From Planctomycetia bacterium (GTDB taxonomy: Bacteria; Planctomycetota; Planctomycetia; Gemmatales; Gemmataceae): a stretch of DNA of 64,000 nucleotides. The translations under genes were made by a program, and so were the position numbers. Numbering within the stretch: position 1 is the first letter of the stretch; the number at the start of each line of letters is the position of its first letter. The DNA lies in the NCBI GenBank assembly GCA_005808665.1, contig SYLG01000104.1, forward strand, positions 1-64,000, read 5' to 3'. Of the stretch, positions 27,892-37,604 are shown piece after piece. Below the pieces are notes generated by a model, which ran no database searches, was not told the origin of the DNA, and saw nothing but the letters and a program-made list of their open reading frames with translations.

Positions 27892-28842
27892 TCAAATGGG
27901 AAAGGCAGATTTGTTTGCCAATGCCCTTAGGCCAAGGCCATAAAAAGTGTATTCGACATCCGCAATTTGATCCCAAACACCTGCAAGAAACCCACCGTCT
28001 GGTTGTTCCACCGCATCCAGGAATTCAGACAAGGCGTTAAGGTCAATGGCGTCCATGGCCCCAAGTTCAGCAAGGGTCCAAATTCCGGTGAAGCTGCTAA
28101 GGAGATCGCAAAGAGGCACACGATCATTCGCCCTTAATCCCCCTTCGGATCCAGTGGCTTCCACTAAAAAATCGACAATCCTTTCCCGAAAATCGCCGGA
28201 AAGCGACTGTTCGGATACCTGTTTGAGGATACCCACCGCTGCTGCGGTGGGATTGGTCCCACCCCGCCTGGCGGGAGCAACCTCCACAAATCCACCGTCT
28301 TCCCTTTGGCGGGCCAGTACAAAGGAAACCAGGGTTTCAGGATGGGTAACCGGCCGGGCCATAATCTCGTGGGCCAAAAGGCTTAAAAAGGTTTGGTAGG
28401 TGCTCCCGGCTTTGGCGTTGGGCTGTTGGGCAAATCCACCATCGGGAGTCCGCAAGGTCGCAAGCAGTTCCACAATCCGGTTTTCCCAATCCATTTTTGC
28501 GTTACCCAACGGGTTGGTAGCCCCGGCAAGCTGAATCAGGATCACCGAATACAAAAGGGAGTAAAAATCAACAATGGTTGCCTGGCCTCCCAGTTGGCTT
28601 GTCAAAAAGGCGGAGGCTTTTTCGGCAGTCGGTTGGTCGAGCTTGCCAAGAATGGCCAAGGCCCGCAGCCCAAAGGAAGTGTAATAAAGATCCGATGGGC
28701 CTTCACGGCCCGGAAATCCACCATCGGGTTGCTGCCTGGACAAAATCCATTGGGTATGAAGATTTCGTTTGGTGTTGTCCATGGAGGACAATCCCAAGGC
28801 AAGCTGCATGGTGAGACGCAAAATGTAACTGTTGCCGATCAT
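27892..28842 (-). CDS. Prenyltransferase/squalene-oxidase repeat (geranylgeranyltransferase beta-like) protein
   Basis: Repeats QQPDGGFPG, RTPDGGFAQQ, QREDGGFVE, EQPDGGFLAG spaced about 50 aa apart in an alpha/alpha-barrel pattern. Confidence 0.8.
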   Translation of the reverse strand: MIGNSYILRLTMQLALGLSSMDNTKRNLHTQWILSRQQPDGGFPGREGPSDLYYTSFGLRALAILGKLDQPTAEKASAFLTSQLGGQATIVDFYSLLYSVILIQLAGATNPLGNAKMDWENRIVELLATLRTPDGGFAQQPNAKAGSTYQTFLSLLAHEIMARPVTHPETLVSFVLARQREDGGFVEVAPARRGGTNPTAAAVGILKQVSEQSLSGDFRERIVDFLVEATGSEGGLRANDRVPLCDLLSSFTGIWTLAELGAMDAIDLNALSEFLDAVEQPDGGFLAGVWDQIADVEYTFYGLGLRALANKSAFPI

Positions 28843-28850
28843 GGGATGGT

Positions 28851-29279
28851 TTAGGAATGGGGTTCGGGGGAAACGGTACTGGAAAGGGCACTTCGAAACC
28901 AACCGGGTAATGGTTCGGCCCGAAGGCCATTATCAGTCATGCGACAAAGGCAGGCGGAAAGGGTACCCCGGGCGTGTATCTCGTTGTCTTTGATCATTGT
29001 CATTTCATATTGAAGCGAACTGGATCCCAATCGGGCAAGGCGAACCTCGATTTCAAACTCATCCTGAAAGCGCAGTGGTTTTTTGTAATCACATGATGCG
29101 GATACCCGGGGAATGCCATACTTTTGACCTTCATGGTCAAAAAAAACAGACAGTCCACAAGTCCGGAGAAACTCGTGTTCCGCAGCTTCCATCCAGGAAA
29201 AAAACCGCGCGAAATGGGCGATACCCGCCATGTCGGTATCTGCAAACTCCACTCGCCGCCTGACTCGAAACGCATTCAT
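28851..29279 (-). CDS. Acyl-CoA thioesterase, YbgC/4-hydroxybenzoyl-CoA thioesterase hotdog family
   Basis: RRRVEFADTDMAGIAHFARFFSWMEAAEHEFLR contains the DTD-AGIVHF-type catalytic motif. Confidence 0.9.
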   Translation of the reverse strand: MNAFRVRRRVEFADTDMAGIAHFARFFSWMEAAEHEFLRTCGLSVFFDHEGQKYGIPRVSASCDYKKPLRFQDEFEIEVRLARLGSSSLQYEMTMIKDNEIHARGTLSACLCRMTDNGLRAEPLPGWFRSALSSTVSPEPHS

Positions 29280-29488
29280 TCGATCCCCTCCACCTCGACT
29301 TTGTTAGGAAGGATCTCCCCATTGGGTAGGCGGATCCGCCAAAAGAGGGAGGAAATTTTTAATTGGGACAGGATTTCGAAATCCATTTCTTGGCTAGTTG
29401 GAGGACTCAATGGCTTCCCATCAGCTGGGCACATTTTACCAATCCACCCAATAACCCAATAGGAAGGATTCCCAGGCATTTCGTACAA
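29276..29488 (-). CDS. Hypothetical 70-aa protein
   Basis: ORF whose stop overlaps the thioesterase start by 4 nt, consistent with translational coupling. Confidence 0.45.
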   Translation of the reverse strand: MYEMPGNPSYWVIGWIGKMCPADGKPLSPPTSQEMDFEILSQLKISSLFWRIRLPNGEILPNKVEVEGIE

Positions 29489-29718
29489 ATTCCCAGTAGA
29501 CCTATATCTTGAATCTCAAAAACGCCAAAGTCCCTTGTAATTCCCTTAGGCATTTGCAAAAATGCAAAAGGTGAATGTTCAGGTATATAGGCCAATAAAA
29601 GGGATTTTTGGCATGCAAGAAGTAGGTTACTTGATTTTCCTGATTCGTTTATATAAGTTAGATTAGGTTTTTTTTTCCTTAGCCCATCCATTCATCCAGG
29701 TATTCTTTGGAGTAGGTA

Positions 29719-30783
29719 ATGTCCCTCCGGGTTTTGTTTTTAAACCTGTTTTTTTTGGTAGCATCCATGGCCCATGCAAAAGCCCCGCCGAATTTACACG
29801 ATTTGCGTGAACGCCACCAGGCTGTCGTTGGGGCGATGGCCACACTTCACATCCGCTTCCATGCAAGATACGACCCTCCTAATCATGGTTTGGGAGAGGA
29901 AGAGGTCGAATATTGGCGGGACGGCACAGATTTTCGACTCGTTTATAAAACATCAAATGGACGAAGATTTGATTACCAGGGCATTTCCGGAACTTTAAAG
30001 GCATTTATCCATGGCCCTCCTGTTACCGCAGATGTTTTGCCCTCGAAATCTGGGACCATAGGCCCCATGCGCCGCACCCTTTATCCGGATCCTGGCATGT
30101 TTTGCCTTTTTAAAGTGCCCGGAAAAACCTCCATGGATTGGTTGCCCTTAGCGGAATCGCTGGATGAAACCCATGGTTTAAAAAGCCTTCGAACGGTGAA
30201 CGAAAAGGGAAAGGAATATTTCGTAATAACCCTGGATTACAACCACGGAAAATTTGAGGCTTGGTTATCTGAAAACCATAATTATTTAATTGAAAGGTTA
30301 ATTATTTGGCCAAACGAAGGTGGAACAAATCCGGTTGCTGACTATGTTGTTGATGAATTCAAGGAAATCTCCCCAGGAATCCCATTTCCGACAAAAATAT
30401 CTACCAGGTTTTATTCGCCTTCCGATGGCAAGCTTTGCGAAGTAAAAACGGTAATTGTTGATGAAATCAACATGAATCGTCCTATTTCAAAAAGCCAATT
30501 GGAATTTCTTTTCCCTCCCGGTGAAATTGTTCTTGACCTGGTCAATAATAAAGTTTGGAGAACAAACGACGAAGGCGAAATCGGAACCGAGGCAAAGGAC
30601 GAAAAGGGTCAAGCCCTGACCATTGTAAAAGGGAGCATGCACCCTGCCTTGGAAAATGGAGCTACCAGGGCAACAAGCGAAGAATCCGAACCACTCATTT
30701 CAAGACTTCTTCCTCTTTCACTAAGTTTAATTGCAGCAGGACTTTTTTTGATGTTGTTTAAAAAATATCGATTAAAAATGTAA
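29719..30783 (+). CDS. Secreted LolA-like (lipoprotein-sorting-fold) protein with C-terminal transmembrane segment
   Basis: Signal peptide MSLRVLFLNLFFLVASMAHA, beta-rich body (VEYWRDGTDFRLVYKTSNGRRFDYQG...), C-terminal helix LLPLSLSLIAAGLFLMLFKKYRLKM. Confidence 0.65.
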   Translation: MSLRVLFLNLFFLVASMAHAKAPPNLHDLRERHQAVVGAMATLHIRFHARYDPPNHGLGEEEVEYWRDGTDFRLVYKTSNGRRFDYQGISGTLKAFIHGPPVTADVLPSKSGTIGPMRRTLYPDPGMFCLFKVPGKTSMDWLPLAESLDETHGLKSLRTVNEKGKEYFVITLDYNHGKFEAWLSENHNYLIERLIIWPNEGGTNPVADYVVDEFKEISPGIPFPTKISTRFYSPSDGKLCEVKTVIVDEINMNRPISKSQLEFLFPPGEIVLDLVNNKVWRTNDEGEIGTEAKDEKGQALTIVKGSMHPALENGATRATSEESEPLISRLLPLSLSLIAAGLFLMLFKKYRLKM

Positions 30784-30793
30784 GATTATAAAA

Positions 30794-31018
30794 TTGGATA
30801 ACAGACAAATGAATCTAAAAAAACGACAATATCTAAAATCTAATTTTTTGTTTAGCATTTGTTTTCTATTTTTAAATTTTGTTTTTTATAGGATTTCTGT
30901 TTTACCAGTAGGGCTAGACCGCATCCTTGGCGCCCCCAGCTTGGATGCTCCCGAAAGGGTTGATTTGACTGAGCTTGTTTTTGGAGGTCTATCCGAGGAA
31001 AAAAATGTTATTTTTTGA
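30794..31018 (+). CDS. Hypothetical small membrane protein
   Basis: 74-aa ORF with one hydrophobic segment (FLFSICFLFLNFVFYRISVL) in an AT-rich patch, between two same-strand genes. Confidence 0.4.
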   Translation: MDNRQMNLKKRQYLKSNFLFSICFLFLNFVFYRISVLPVGLDRILGAPSLDAPERVDLTELVFGGLSEEKNVIF

Positions 31019-31075
31019 TTAGTTCTTGAAGCTTTCAAATCATACCTATGAAATGCCTTAAAGGTGTAACTAATT

Positions 31076-31957
31076 ATGAAACATCCATACCGGACTGGTT
31101 TTTCACTCGTTGAACTATTGATTGTTATTGGCATTATTGGATTAGTCCTTGGCATTATTATACCCGCTGTTCAAAATGTCCGGGACGGAGCTCATAAATT
31201 GCATTGCCAAAATAACTTCAGGCAGATTGGCATGGCTTTGCATAACTATCATGGCCATTTTGGCCGGTTTCCAAGTGGTCCCATAATAGATGAAAAGGGA
31301 GAATACCAGATCCTGATTTCATGGATGGCGCAAATACTTCCCTACTTGGAAAACGAGGAACTGGGGAAAATTACTGCCCAGGCAATGAAGTCCCATCCGC
31401 ATGACCCCAATGCAAATCCTCCCCATAGCGGACTGAATACCATCATCAAACCCTACACTTGTCCTTCGGATGGGAGACTTTTTCAACCCCTTGTTACCCG
31501 CGATGGCCTTTCCATTGCATTCACCTCGTATATGGGAGTTTCTGGAGGCCCAACCAGGGGTGGACCGGGGTTTATGGGTAATGATTACGGAATTACCCTC
31601 TCCGATATCACGGATGGGGCAAGCAATACTATTGCGGTTAGTGAAAGGCCCCCACCCGATTCCCTTCAGGCTGGTTCCTGGTATTCGGCACTGGCTCCAT
31701 GGAACGGTTATTGGGGATACCACTATGGACCTGATCATGAAATGCCGGTAATCAATTATGGGTATATTGGTGAAATATGCGGAGGGCCCTCCGGATTTGG
31801 ACCCGGGAGAATGGATAATCGTTGTGATCGGCATCATTTTTGGAGTTTGCACCGGGGAGGAGCCAACTTTTTATTCGCGGATGGGCCTGCCGTTTCCTTC
31901 GGTACCAGGCCAAAGGAATTCTTCCTGCCCTGGCAACCCGATCCGGAGGGGAAATAG
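31076..31957 (+). CDS. DUF1559 domain prepilin-like protein
   Basis: YRTGFSLVELLIVIGIIGLVLGIIIPAVQNVRDGAHKLHCQNNFRQIGMALHNYH, and an exact H-X9-DG C-terminal motif (HRGGANFLFADG). Confidence 0.93.
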   Translation: MKHPYRTGFSLVELLIVIGIIGLVLGIIIPAVQNVRDGAHKLHCQNNFRQIGMALHNYHGHFGRFPSGPIIDEKGEYQILISWMAQILPYLENEELGKITAQAMKSHPHDPNANPPHSGLNTIIKPYTCPSDGRLFQPLVTRDGLSIAFTSYMGVSGGPTRGGPGFMGNDYGITLSDITDGASNTIAVSERPPPDSLQAGSWYSALAPWNGYWGYHYGPDHEMPVINYGYIGEICGGPSGFGPGRMDNRCDRHHFWSLHRGGANFLFADGPAVSFGTRPKEFFLPWQPDPEGK

Positions 31958-32257
31958 TGGAAATACCCTGATTTGGTTTCCTTTGGGATCCGTGGCCATT
32001 CCGTTTTGTCCTCCGTATGGAACCACCCAAATGGTTCCCAAAGGTGACCGAGTCCTCAAAATGGTAATACTCATCATGGAAATCAAAAGTCCAATCAAAC
32101 CAAGCGTCCAACCCGGGTTGAAATAGTTCAGGAATGGGGGATCCGTCTTATCGATTCGATAATGGGAAGGTACCTTCCTGTTCAAACCAAGGCATTCCCA
32201 CCAAATCAAAACCCCTATCGCCGTTTGATTAAAACCCAAATCCTGCCAATCCCGCAA
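31871..32257 (-). CDS. Possible small membrane protein, antisense-overlapping the DUF1559 3' end
   Basis: 128-aa ORF with one hydrophobic segment (GWTLGLIGLLISMMSITIL); 87-nt convergent overlap. Weak support. Confidence 0.25.
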   Translation of the reverse strand: MRDWQDLGFNQTAIGVLIWWECLGLNRKVPSHYRIDKTDPPFLNYFNPGWTLGLIGLLISMMSITILRTRSPLGTIWVVPYGGQNGMATDPKGNQIRVFPLFPLRIGLPGQEEFLWPGTEGNGRPIRE

Positions 32258-32381
32258 GTCCTACAATATAAAAATCCTGCTGGGGATAACGAATCCTTTA
32301 GGGACTTGTTTTTAGGTAGGCGGGTTATTCCGTCACAGGCTACCTAATTGGGCCATTTGTTTGGCTACAAAGGATCATTCC

Positions 32382-33653
32382 ATGAACCCTTTTGGTTTCC
32401 TTGCTGAGCATAGTCAATTGACGAGGAGGCTTTTTATTCGGGCGGGAGTGGTTGCCGGTTTTGGTCCTTGGACAGATTTGCCAAATTTGGAAGCGGTAGT
32501 CCAACCCAACCAGTCAACCAAACGGGCCAAAAACGAAAAGACCGGGGCCTTTCCAGATCCCTATTTCACAAAACAAGGGGATTTTCGCGATATTTCCCGG
32601 GGTGATCCCCTTCCCCATACTTTGTCCGAGGCAAAAAAACGCGAAGTGGGTCTAACCCGGGAGACTTGGCAATTGGAAGTGTTTTCGGATCCCAATCATC
32701 CGGCAAACATCCATAAACAGCTAACCAAAACGGAAAACTCGGCCCTTGATTTTGCCGCACTTTTAAAGCTGGGTGAAAAACACTCCGTCCGATTTCCCAA
32801 GGTGATGACTTGTCTCAACCTTGGTTGCCCATTGGGTATGGGCCTTTGGGAAGGAGTGCCCCTTCGGGAAATTGTCAAGCTTACCCAACCCAAGGATTCT
32901 CTCCGGCGGCTCTTTTACCATGGCTACCACAACAACGATCCAAAACAGGTTTTTCGCAGTTCGCTTGCCATCGGTAGGGTATGGGAAGATCCGTTTGATT
33001 TGCCCCCTGTGATCCTTTGTTACCGCTTGAACGGTGAATGGCTTGATTCCGAAAGGGGTGGTCCGGTTCGCATTATCGTTCCGGAAGATTACGGATTCAA
33101 GTCGGTCAAGTGGATCAGTCACCTCTATTTGACAAACCTGGCCACCGCCAATGACACCTATGCCGAGCAAGGCAATGATGTGGAAAGTCCCATGAAAACT
33201 TTTTCGGCCACCCTATCCCTGCCAAAGGAAGTCAAGGTTGGGGAAAAAATTGTGGCTACGGGCTATGCCCAGGTTGGCATTGCCGGGTTGGCCAAAGTGC
33301 AGGTTTCGATCGAGTCCAACGAATTTCCCCGGCAAGGGGATGACCCTCATTTTACCAAGGCAAAGTGGGTGGATGCCCAGTTGTTGAAACCTCCAGAGAA
33401 CTGGAGCAGTTTACCGGGTGGAAAGATCCCCGCCAACACTCATGGATTTGATGCCATGGGCAAGCCAAAATCCTGGCCCTTGCGCCTTACCAATGCGCAT
33501 TGGGGAGCCATATTGCCTGGCCTTCCCAAGGGCAAATACACTTTTCGTTGTCGGACCATTGACGAAAAAGGGCACGCCCAACCGGGCCCAAGACCCTTTC
33601 GGAATTCCGGCCATTCGAAAATTGAATCCCTTGTCGTTACGGTGAAAGATTGA
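32382..33653 (+). CDS. Molybdopterin-dependent oxidoreductase, sulfite oxidase-like
   Basis: Tat-like SQLTRRLFIRAGVVAGFG, LWEGVPLREIVKLTQP, and GGPVRIIVPEDYGFKSVKWISHLYLT, plus a dimerisation-like C-terminal domain. Confidence 0.85.
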   Translation: MNPFGFLAEHSQLTRRLFIRAGVVAGFGPWTDLPNLEAVVQPNQSTKRAKNEKTGAFPDPYFTKQGDFRDISRGDPLPHTLSEAKKREVGLTRETWQLEVFSDPNHPANIHKQLTKTENSALDFAALLKLGEKHSVRFPKVMTCLNLGCPLGMGLWEGVPLREIVKLTQPKDSLRRLFYHGYHNNDPKQVFRSSLAIGRVWEDPFDLPPVILCYRLNGEWLDSERGGPVRIIVPEDYGFKSVKWISHLYLTNLATANDTYAEQGNDVESPMKTFSATLSLPKEVKVGEKIVATGYAQVGIAGLAKVQVSIESNEFPRQGDDPHFTKAKWVDAQLLKPPENWSSLPGGKIPANTHGFDAMGKPKSWPLRLTNAHWGAILPGLPKGKYTFRCRTIDEKGHAQPGPRPFRNSGHSKIESLVVTVKD

Positions 33654-33698
33654 CAAGGAAGGGTCTTGGCCAAAAGCTATTGGGCGCCTAAGCCTGTT

Positions 33699-35111
33699 TT
33701 ATCGCAGCTCGTATTCAATGCGACCATGCTTTTCCATCCGGCTGATCCGGTCTGTGGCATAAAGCCCGGCAAGGACAAACTCCATACACGAAGCCCGAAC
33801 GCCTTCGTTGGTTGAAGCGTTGACTTCAAAGGCTTTGTCCCAAGCCAAAGGAATCCGGGTCATTCGTTCGGAATAAGCCGAGGAAGGCAATAAATCTCCC
33901 ACTTCAATCCGAAGTCCCTTGGAAAAATATTGGCCGATTTCATCAAGCCCCGCTTCATCCACATATTCTTTGAAAACCAAAGCCACCGCCTCGGCCTGGA
34001 TGGAATCGAGGAGCTGGGTTTCAGACATCTGGTGGCTTCCCATTGGATCGAGTTCAATTTTTCCAAGGGATGATGCCTTTAAGTGGGCAAGATCACAAAT
34101 GCGGGGTACCGACGGATTTTCGCCCAATCGGATCCCGCGATTGCGGGCAGAGGCCACCATGATCTTGTAGTTGGCAATGGATAAGCGGGCACTGATTCCG
34201 GATTGGTGATCGGCATATTTGGACTTCCGTGCCAATCTGCTGATTTCTTCCACGATTTCCACCATGAATGGTGGGACAAGGACGGGAAAATTACCGCCCA
34301 AATCAACCGCCGCCTCCTGTAACATTATGTCGATCCCGGCTTGGCGGTCCTCGGGATAGTGGGTACGAATGAGGCTGCCGATACGGTCTTTGAGTTGGGG
34401 AATGACTTTTCCTGATCGGTTGTAGGTTGCTGGATTTGCCGAGAACAAAAGAAGTAGGTCCAGGTCAAAGCGAATGGGATAGCCTCTAATTTGCACATCC
34501 CGTTCTTCGAGAATGTTGAAAAGGCCAACCTGGACCAACTCATCAAGTTCGGGCACCTCATTCATTCCAAATATCCCACGATGCATGCGCGGAATGAGAC
34601 CCAGGGAGAGTGCTTCTTCCGCCCCTAGCGAGACACCACCCGCCAATTTTCCGGGGTCAATTTCGCCGATGATGTCGGCAAATTTGGTTCCCGGGGCAAG
34701 CCTTTCAGCGTAGCGGTCCTCCCTTTTCCACCAGCCAATCCGGATTGCGCCGGGTGGTGTTAGTGATACGAGTCGTTTACCCTCGCCAGTTATGGGTTTA
34801 AGGGGATCCTCGTGAACGGGAATATCCGGATGATCCAAAAATGGAATCGCATCATCGAGGAAGCTTGCAAGGGATCGCATCAGGCGGCTTTTGGCTTGTC
34901 CCTTCTCCCCAAGAAAAAGCATGTCATGACCAGCCAGGATTGCCAATGCGATGTCCGGAAGGACCGTGTTTTCATAACCCACTATCCCGGGAAATAATGC
35001 TTCCCCTTGGGACAATTGCCGGATAAAATTGGTGCGCAGTTCCTCCTTGACCGTACGGGTGGTGTACCCGATTGCCAAAAGGTCTTTCAAATTATCAGGT
35101 TGTTCCGCCAT
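33699..35111 (-). CDS. Magnesium-chelatase-like (ChlI/BchI) AAA+ ATPase
   Basis: [89 protein letters not shown]. Confidence 0.9.
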   Translation of the reverse strand: MAEQPDNLKDLLAIGYTTRTVKEELRTNFIRQLSQGEALFPGIVGYENTVLPDIALAILAGHDMLFLGEKGQAKSRLMRSLASFLDDAIPFLDHPDIPVHEDPLKPITGEGKRLVSLTPPGAIRIGWWKREDRYAERLAPGTKFADIIGEIDPGKLAGGVSLGAEEALSLGLIPRMHRGIFGMNEVPELDELVQVGLFNILEERDVQIRGYPIRFDLDLLLLFSANPATYNRSGKVIPQLKDRIGSLIRTHYPEDRQAGIDIMLQEAAVDLGGNFPVLVPPFMVEIVEEISRLARKSKYADHQSGISARLSIANYKIMVASARNRGIRLGENPSVPRICDLAHLKASSLGKIELDPMGSHQMSETQLLDSIQAEAVALVFKEYVDEAGLDEIGQYFSKGLRIEVGDLLPSSAYSERMTRIPLAWDKAFEVNASTNEGVRASCMEFVLAGLYATDRISRMEKHGRIEYELR

Positions 35112-35232
35112 GCTTTGGCCTTAGGGAATATGCCATTGGGAAAATATCATTTTTCGGGAAAGGGGAACCGAATAGGCTCATCTTAGGTTGGAAAAGGTAA
35201 AACGACGGGTTGGTTTCACAAGGATAACGAAA

Positions 35233-35874
35233 TCAGATGTCGTAGCGGTCGGGCAAGGCATTCACCGAGGAGATCGAAGGAGGTTGGCCAGCATTTCCAC
35301 TGGAATCCAGGCTACCGTTTGGATCCTGTTGTTTCCTTGAAGGTGGGGCGATTTTTGGATTGTTGGAAGAACTACCCGGGCGTGGAGCCGTGGCCCGGGC
35401 CGCGGGTTGAGCCCCTTGAGGGCCCCTGTTGGGGCGATCATAATTGCTTGCAGAGCTTCCCACCCCCGGAACCCCTGATACGGCAGGTAAGCCTGGCTGA
35501 TGGTCCAAATTGCTACCATCAGGGCCTTGGTTATACTTTCCAATGAGGGTAGCGTTGTTGTCAAGGTCCTGTTTGGAGGAAAGAGGTTTAGGATCCCCAA
35601 TCTCGATTCTAAAGGTGAAATGGGCCAGGTTGAGGATGTCCTCGTTCACCAATGCCCCTCGGCGGATACGCTGTCCATTGATCCGGGTGCCATTCGTGCT
35701 GCCCAAATCACGAACCATAAGTCCTTCCGATAATCGCACCAAAATGCAATGGAGCTTGGAAACACTTTTATGATCGAGTTTCAAATCGGCTTCTTCGGAC
35801 CGTCCCACCAAGGTAAGGTCCCGACCAAGTTCGACGGATGGTCCGCCTTCAATGGGAACAAGCGCAATGCGCAA
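35233..35874 (-). CDS. FHA domain protein with Pro/Asn-rich C-terminal tail
   Basis: LTLVGRSEEADLKLDHKSVSKLHCILVRLSEGLMVRDLGSTNGTRINGQRI, followed by a low-complexity tail. Confidence 0.88.
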   Translation of the reverse strand: MRIALVPIEGGPSVELGRDLTLVGRSEEADLKLDHKSVSKLHCILVRLSEGLMVRDLGSTNGTRINGQRIRRGALVNEDILNLAHFTFRIEIGDPKPLSSKQDLDNNATLIGKYNQGPDGSNLDHQPGLPAVSGVPGVGSSASNYDRPNRGPQGAQPAARATAPRPGSSSNNPKIAPPSRKQQDPNGSLDSSGNAGQPPSISSVNALPDRYDI

Positions 35875-36027
35875 AGGAGAGCTCCCGGGTGAAGGTGTGG
35901 AAATGCTTATTCTCCATAGTATTGCATAAATGGGACTTTCCCATGGTAGGGTAAAAGGTCTCCAAGGGATTCACCTTCTTTGATCCACCCTTTTTACCCG
36001 TCTAACCGTCATAAGTGGCCTATTTTC

Positions 36028-36795
36028 ATGAATACAGAGATGATTCGGTTGCGAAGCAAATCAGGTTTCGAAATTGTTGGAGATTTTTATCCCAGGGGCC
36101 ATTCCCAGGCAGCAGTGGTTTATGTGCATGGATTGGGATCCCATCGGAGGGGAGAAAAGGCCCGTGCCCTTTTGGCGGCCGCCAGGGAGGCAGGGTGGTC
36201 CTTTGCGGCCATGGATTTTCATGGTCATGGCCAATCCCCTGGATCATTGCGGGACTTGCGCTGTACCCGACTTCAGCAAGATCTTGATGCTCTTTGGGAA
36301 TTCCTCCAGAAACAGGGAATCAAACGGCTCTATATGGTGGGTTCCAGCATGGGTGGCTGGGCTGCCTCCTGGTTTGCCAAAAGATTGGGACCAACCCGGG
36401 TCCCCGCCTTGGCAGTGTTTGCCCCGGCTTTTCGTTTTCCCCATACGAGGCTTACCACTTTAACCCCAAAGGAGGTGGAGACATGGAAAAAGGATGGCGT
36501 CCATACCTGGGTGACACCGTGGATGACCATGGAGTTGGAATGGGGACTCATTGAAGATGGAGTTCCGTTTACACTTGCCGATTTGGTAAAAGGCTGGCAA
36601 ACCCCACTCAAGATATACCATGGCATGAACGATACCATTGTTCCGTGGGAAGAAAGTCTTTCCGTTTGCCAATCCCTGGGGTTTGGGCCTTGGTCCCTGG
36701 AATTGATCGCCGATGGGGATCATCGGCTTACGGAACAAAAAACCTTGCTGGTGCGCCAAATCATGGAATGGTTTAGTCAAAGGGCCTTGGTTTGA
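36028..36795 (+). CDS. Alpha/beta hydrolase (serine aminopeptidase/lysophospholipase-like)
   Basis: VYVHGLGSHRRGEKARAL, DFHGHGQSPG, nucleophile elbow MVGSSMGGWAA, C-terminal DGDHRL. Confidence 0.88.
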   Translation: MNTEMIRLRSKSGFEIVGDFYPRGHSQAAVVYVHGLGSHRRGEKARALLAAAREAGWSFAAMDFHGHGQSPGSLRDLRCTRLQQDLDALWEFLQKQGIKRLYMVGSSMGGWAASWFAKRLGPTRVPALAVFAPAFRFPHTRLTTLTPKEVETWKKDGVHTWVTPWMTMELEWGLIEDGVPFTLADLVKGWQTPLKIYHGMNDTIVPWEESLSVCQSLGFGPWSLELIADGDHRLTEQKTLLVRQIMEWFSQRALV

Positions 36796-36830
36796 AAGTC
36801 CTTGGGAGGGAATGGGGACTCCTGTTGTAG

Positions 36831-37604
36831 TTAACCCAAAACCCCTTTGAGAAAGGCGTGACTTCGTTCCGATCGGGGACGATCAAGGACCTGTTCAGGG
36901 GGACCGTTTTCAATAATGGTTCCCCCATCCAGCAAGACGATCCTGTCGGCCGACCGGCGGGCAAAGCCCATTTCATGGGTAACCATCAAAATGGTGAGGC
37001 CTTCGGCTTTCAATTCTGCCAAAAGGCCAAGGACATCTCCCTTCCGTTCCGGGTCAAGTGCGGCGGTGATTTCATCACAAAGGAGGCCAGCCGGGCGCAT
37101 CGCCAGAGTGCGGGCAATGGCCACCCTTTGTTGCTGCCCACCCGAAAGCGAATTCGGAAAGCGATTGCCAAATTGGCCCAACCCCACTCGTTCAAGCAAG
37201 CCTTCGGCTAATTGTCGGGCCTGTTCTGGACGGGCTCCGTTAACCGCCAAAGGCCCTTCCATTACATTGGCTAAAACATTTTTATGGGGAAACAATCTGT
37301 AATCCTGAAAGATCATTCCATACTTTTGACGAATGTTACGGAGCTTGTTGGCTGGGGTTTTGCCGCCCGAAAGGAGTGATTCCCCTCCCACCTTGATACT
37401 GCCCTTTTCAAAGGTGGTTAACCCGTTGAGACAACGAAGCAGGGTGGATTTCCCCCCTCCGGATGGTCCAATGATTGCAACCGTTTCTCCCTGTTGGATG
37501 GTTAGATCCAGCCCTTTTACCACTTGGAGGTTTCCGCGGTGGCACCAAAGCCCTTGGATTTCTACCACATTTTTTCCAGGGATTTCCTGTTCAGGATTTT
37601 TCAT
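36831..37604 (-). CDS. Polar amino-acid ABC transporter ATP-binding protein (GlnQ-like)
   Basis: IGPSGGGKSTLLRCLNGL, SLSGGQQQRVAIARTLAMRP, LLCDEITAALDPE. Confidence 0.92.
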   Translation of the reverse strand: MKNPEQEIPGKNVVEIQGLWCHRGNLQVVKGLDLTIQQGETVAIIGPSGGGKSTLLRCLNGLTTFEKGSIKVGGESLLSGGKTPANKLRNIRQKYGMIFQDYRLFPHKNVLANVMEGPLAVNGARPEQARQLAEGLLERVGLGQFGNRFPNSLSGGQQQRVAIARTLAMRPAGLLCDEITAALDPERKGDVLGLLAELKAEGLTILMVTHEMGFARRSADRIVLLDGGTIIENGPPEQVLDRPRSERSHAFLKGVLG

